Below, one piece after another: positions 5,234 to 6,706 of a stretch of DNA of 6,706 bases. How positions within the stretch are numbered: the first letter of the stretch is position 1; the number at the start of each line of letters is the position of its first letter. Position numbers and translations under genes: made by a program. The notes beneath the pieces were generated by a model. It ran no database searches. It was given only the letters and a program-made list of their open reading frames with translations, and was not told where the DNA came from. The stretch comes from Burkholderiales bacterium (GTDB lineage: Bacteria > Pseudomonadota > Gammaproteobacteria > Burkholderiales > CAIKXV01): the NCBI GenBank assembly GCA_019751575.1, contig JAIENF010000142.1, positions 1 to 6,706 of the forward strand, written 5' to 3'.

Positions 5234-6706
5234 TCACCAGAACCGGCCGGCTTCGCGGAAACGGATCCACGCCTGGTCGGCGTCCTCGAGCCCGGCGCTG
5301 CACAGCCCGAGCCGCCAGCCCGCCAGCAGCGCCAGCCCAGCCTCGTCGATCGCGCCCTCGAACGCGCCCGCCGGGCCGGGCGACACGAGGCGCTCGGCGG
5401 TCGCCATGTCGTTCAGTATGCCCAGCGATTGTTGCAGCCGCGAAATGGCGGCGAGGTAGCTCCCCGCTGCCTTCTCGGCCTTCCCGCCGCCGAGCGTGGC
5501 GAACGATTCGGCCGCGTAGCGCAGCTTCTTGACTGCGATGCGCAGCTCGTGGCGCGCCTCGATGTCCAGCCCGGACGGACGGCCGCCGATCGCGATCACC
5601 GCGCGATGGCGGCGGTCGAGCGTGCCGGCCGCGAAGCGCCGGATGCCGGCCTTCTGCCGACGCACTTCCGGACGCTCGGCGGAGAGGCCGTCGCGGCTGT
5701 CGCTGCCCGTGCGGCCGTCGCCATCGTTGGCGCCGCCGTCGTCGCGGTCGTTGTCGCGGACGCCGTCCGCACTACCGGCCGATGGCGGATCGCCCGCGCG
5801 CAGCGTGCGCCAGCCGGCACCGTCGATCCAGCGCAGCAGGTGCAGCACGAACGCGGTATACCCGGGCGGGGACAGCGCATCGGCGGCCTGCCGCTGGGCC
5901 TGCGCGCGCAGCACCGCCAGCCGCTCGAACGCACCCGCCAGGCGGGTCGCATGGCCCGCCTCGGCGAGCGGGGCCAGCGTGCCTTCCTCGAACACGTCGA
6001 GGTCGCGCGCGGCGCCGAGGGCCGTGGCGAGTGCGCGTGCCTCGCTCGACAGCGAGTCGCTCGCGCTGCGCGGGATCGCACGCCGGAAGGTGACCAGGGT
6101 CGAGCGCATGCGGCGCAGCGCGACGCGCGCCTGGTGCACGTACTCCGGGTCGTCGTCGCCGCGGTGCACTGCGGCTGCGTTGCCCTGCAGGTGCGCCAGG
6201 CAGTTGAGCATCACCGAGACGAAAGCCTGCTCCGCGGTCGCATCGGCGTCGATCTGCAGCTTCGGTGCACGCACCGGCGCGGGCTTCGCACCGGTGGACA
6301 GCATGAACCCGCGCGCGGCCTTGCTGCGCGGCTCGGGCATCAGCGCATGGTCGCGGTTGAGCGACAGGGCGAACTCGAACAGGCCGTCCACCGGGCCGTC
6401 CTTCAGCTCGAGCTCGAGTTCGAGGATCGGTTCGCGGCGCTCGCCGGCGATCACGTTGCCGCGGTCGATCGCCAGTTCGATCGCGCTGCCGCCACACTGG
6501 ATCAGCGCGCTCGACCGGGTGAATCGCGTCTCGAAGGCGGGCGCGAGGGCCTCGCGGTTGCGTGGCTTCGCGAACCAGTCGGCGAGCGGCGTCTCGGCGA
6601 GCAGGTCGAAGTCGAGGGCCGCGCGCGGCACCGGCCACTCCCACTCGCCGCGCGCATGGCCGAGCGCGTCGGTACCGGTGGATTTGACGGTGAGCACGCG
6701 CCCCTG
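5234..6706 (-). CDS. CYTH-CHAD protein (triphosphatase-like, polyphosphate-binding), 5' end outside window
   Basis: 490 residues are visible and the frame is open to the window edge. The GTG at 6697 falls inside a CYTH strand (RVLTVKSTG), so it is not the true start; the N-terminal ExExK motif and roughly 60 residues lie outside. The CYTH part (about 1-135) shows LTVKSTG, ETRFTR, ELAIDRG and ELELELKDG, which match the charged strands of triphosphate-tunnel enzymes. The CHAD part (about 155-490) has two halves, each with its histidine/arginine helix: VHQARVALRRMRS near 190 and HELRIAVKKLRYAAE near 386. This is the architecture of E. coli YgiF, an inorganic triphosphatase; CHAD domains are known to bind polyphosphate. 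An Asp/Gly/Asn-rich insert (about 314-340) splits the two CHAD halves and is unlike the basic helices around it. It is first in a run with sixA and pap. Triphosphatase activity cannot be confirmed without the N-terminus. Confidence 0.9.
   Translation of the reverse strand, partial: QGRVLTVKSTGTDALGHARGEWEWPVPRAALDFDLLAETPLADWFAKPRNREALAPAFETRFTRSSALIQCGGSAIELAIDRGNVIAGERREPILELELELKDGPVDGLFEFALSLNRDHALMPEPRSKAARGFMLSTGAKPAPVRAPKLQIDADATAEQAFVSVMLNCLAHLQGNAAAVHRGDDDPEYVHQARVALRRMRSTLVTFRRAIPRSASDSLSSEARALATALGAARDLDVFEEGTLAPLAEAGHATRLAGAFERLAVLRAQAQRQAADALSPPGYTAFVLHLLRWIDGAGWRTLRAGDPPSAGSADGVRDNDRDDGGANDGDGRTGSDSRDGLSAERPEVRRQKAGIRRFAAGTLDRRHRAVIAIGGRPSGLDIEARHELRIAVKKLRYAAESFATLGGGKAEKAAGSYLAAISRLQQSLGILNDMATAERLVSPGPAGAFEGAIDEAGLALLAGWRLGLCSAGLEDADQAWIRFREAGRFW
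5687..5767 (-). repeat. Low-complexity GTCG/CGAC-rich tract encoding the acidic CHAD insert
   Basis: Short imperfect units around GTCG (plus-strand reading) recur through this stretch, for example gccgtcgtcgcggtcgttgt, and encode a chain of Asp, Gly, Asn and Ser. The pattern suggests expansion by slippage within the gene. The reading frame is kept. Confidence 0.5.

Noticed and set aside
5772..6644. Second minus-strand open frame within the CYTH-CHAD gene
   Set aside because: It is an out-of-frame shadow, rich in Arg/Ala/Pro; the CYTH and CHAD motifs are in the other frame.
6695..6697. GTG at 6697 as the start of the CYTH-CHAD gene
   Set aside because: It falls within a CYTH strand, and the ExExK motif that should precede it lies beyond the window edge.

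Overview
The window is 6.7 kb of GC-rich, densely coding bacterial DNA. It holds seven protein genes, no tRNA or rRNA, and no gene-free stretch over 300 bases. GC content (estimated by eye at about two thirds or more), the gene families and a REP-like repeat suggest a proteobacterium, perhaps a betaproteobacterium. No taxonomic marker is present, so this placement is tentative.

Region 1 (1-1456, plus strand): the C-terminal ~456 residues of an amidase-signature hydrolase enter from the left edge with an intact Lys-Ser-Ser triad. The gene ends inside a REP-like repeat. A perfect 17-bp inverted pair (1359-1405) supplies its last codons and stop, and a third, partial copy (1420-1440) lies just before the next gene.

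Region 2 (1456-3179, plus strand): a tight run of gcvH (lipoyl-carrier H protein), dgkA (membrane diacylglycerol kinase) and an SMP-30/gluconolactonase-like beta-propeller. The gaps are 11 and 27 nt, so co-transcription is likely. The three functions do not form an obvious pathway, and the usual gcvT and gcvP partners are absent.

Region 3 (3205-6706, minus strand): a second run, convergent with the first and only 25 nt from it. In transcription order it is a CYTH-CHAD protein (N-terminus beyond the right edge), SixA-type histidine phosphatase, and a two-domain PPK2-class polyphosphate:AMP phosphotransferase. CYTH enzymes hydrolyse triphosphate, CHAD domains bind polyphosphate, and PPK2 enzymes use polyphosphate as phosphoryl donor. 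The run therefore reads as a small polyphosphate-handling operon, with SixA as the partner of least certain role. This is the most biologically coherent part of the window.

I see no clearly new system. The best leads are the polyphosphate operon with its SixA partner, an Asp-rich insert in the CHAD domain, and the repeat that ends the amidase gene and crowds the gcvH start.
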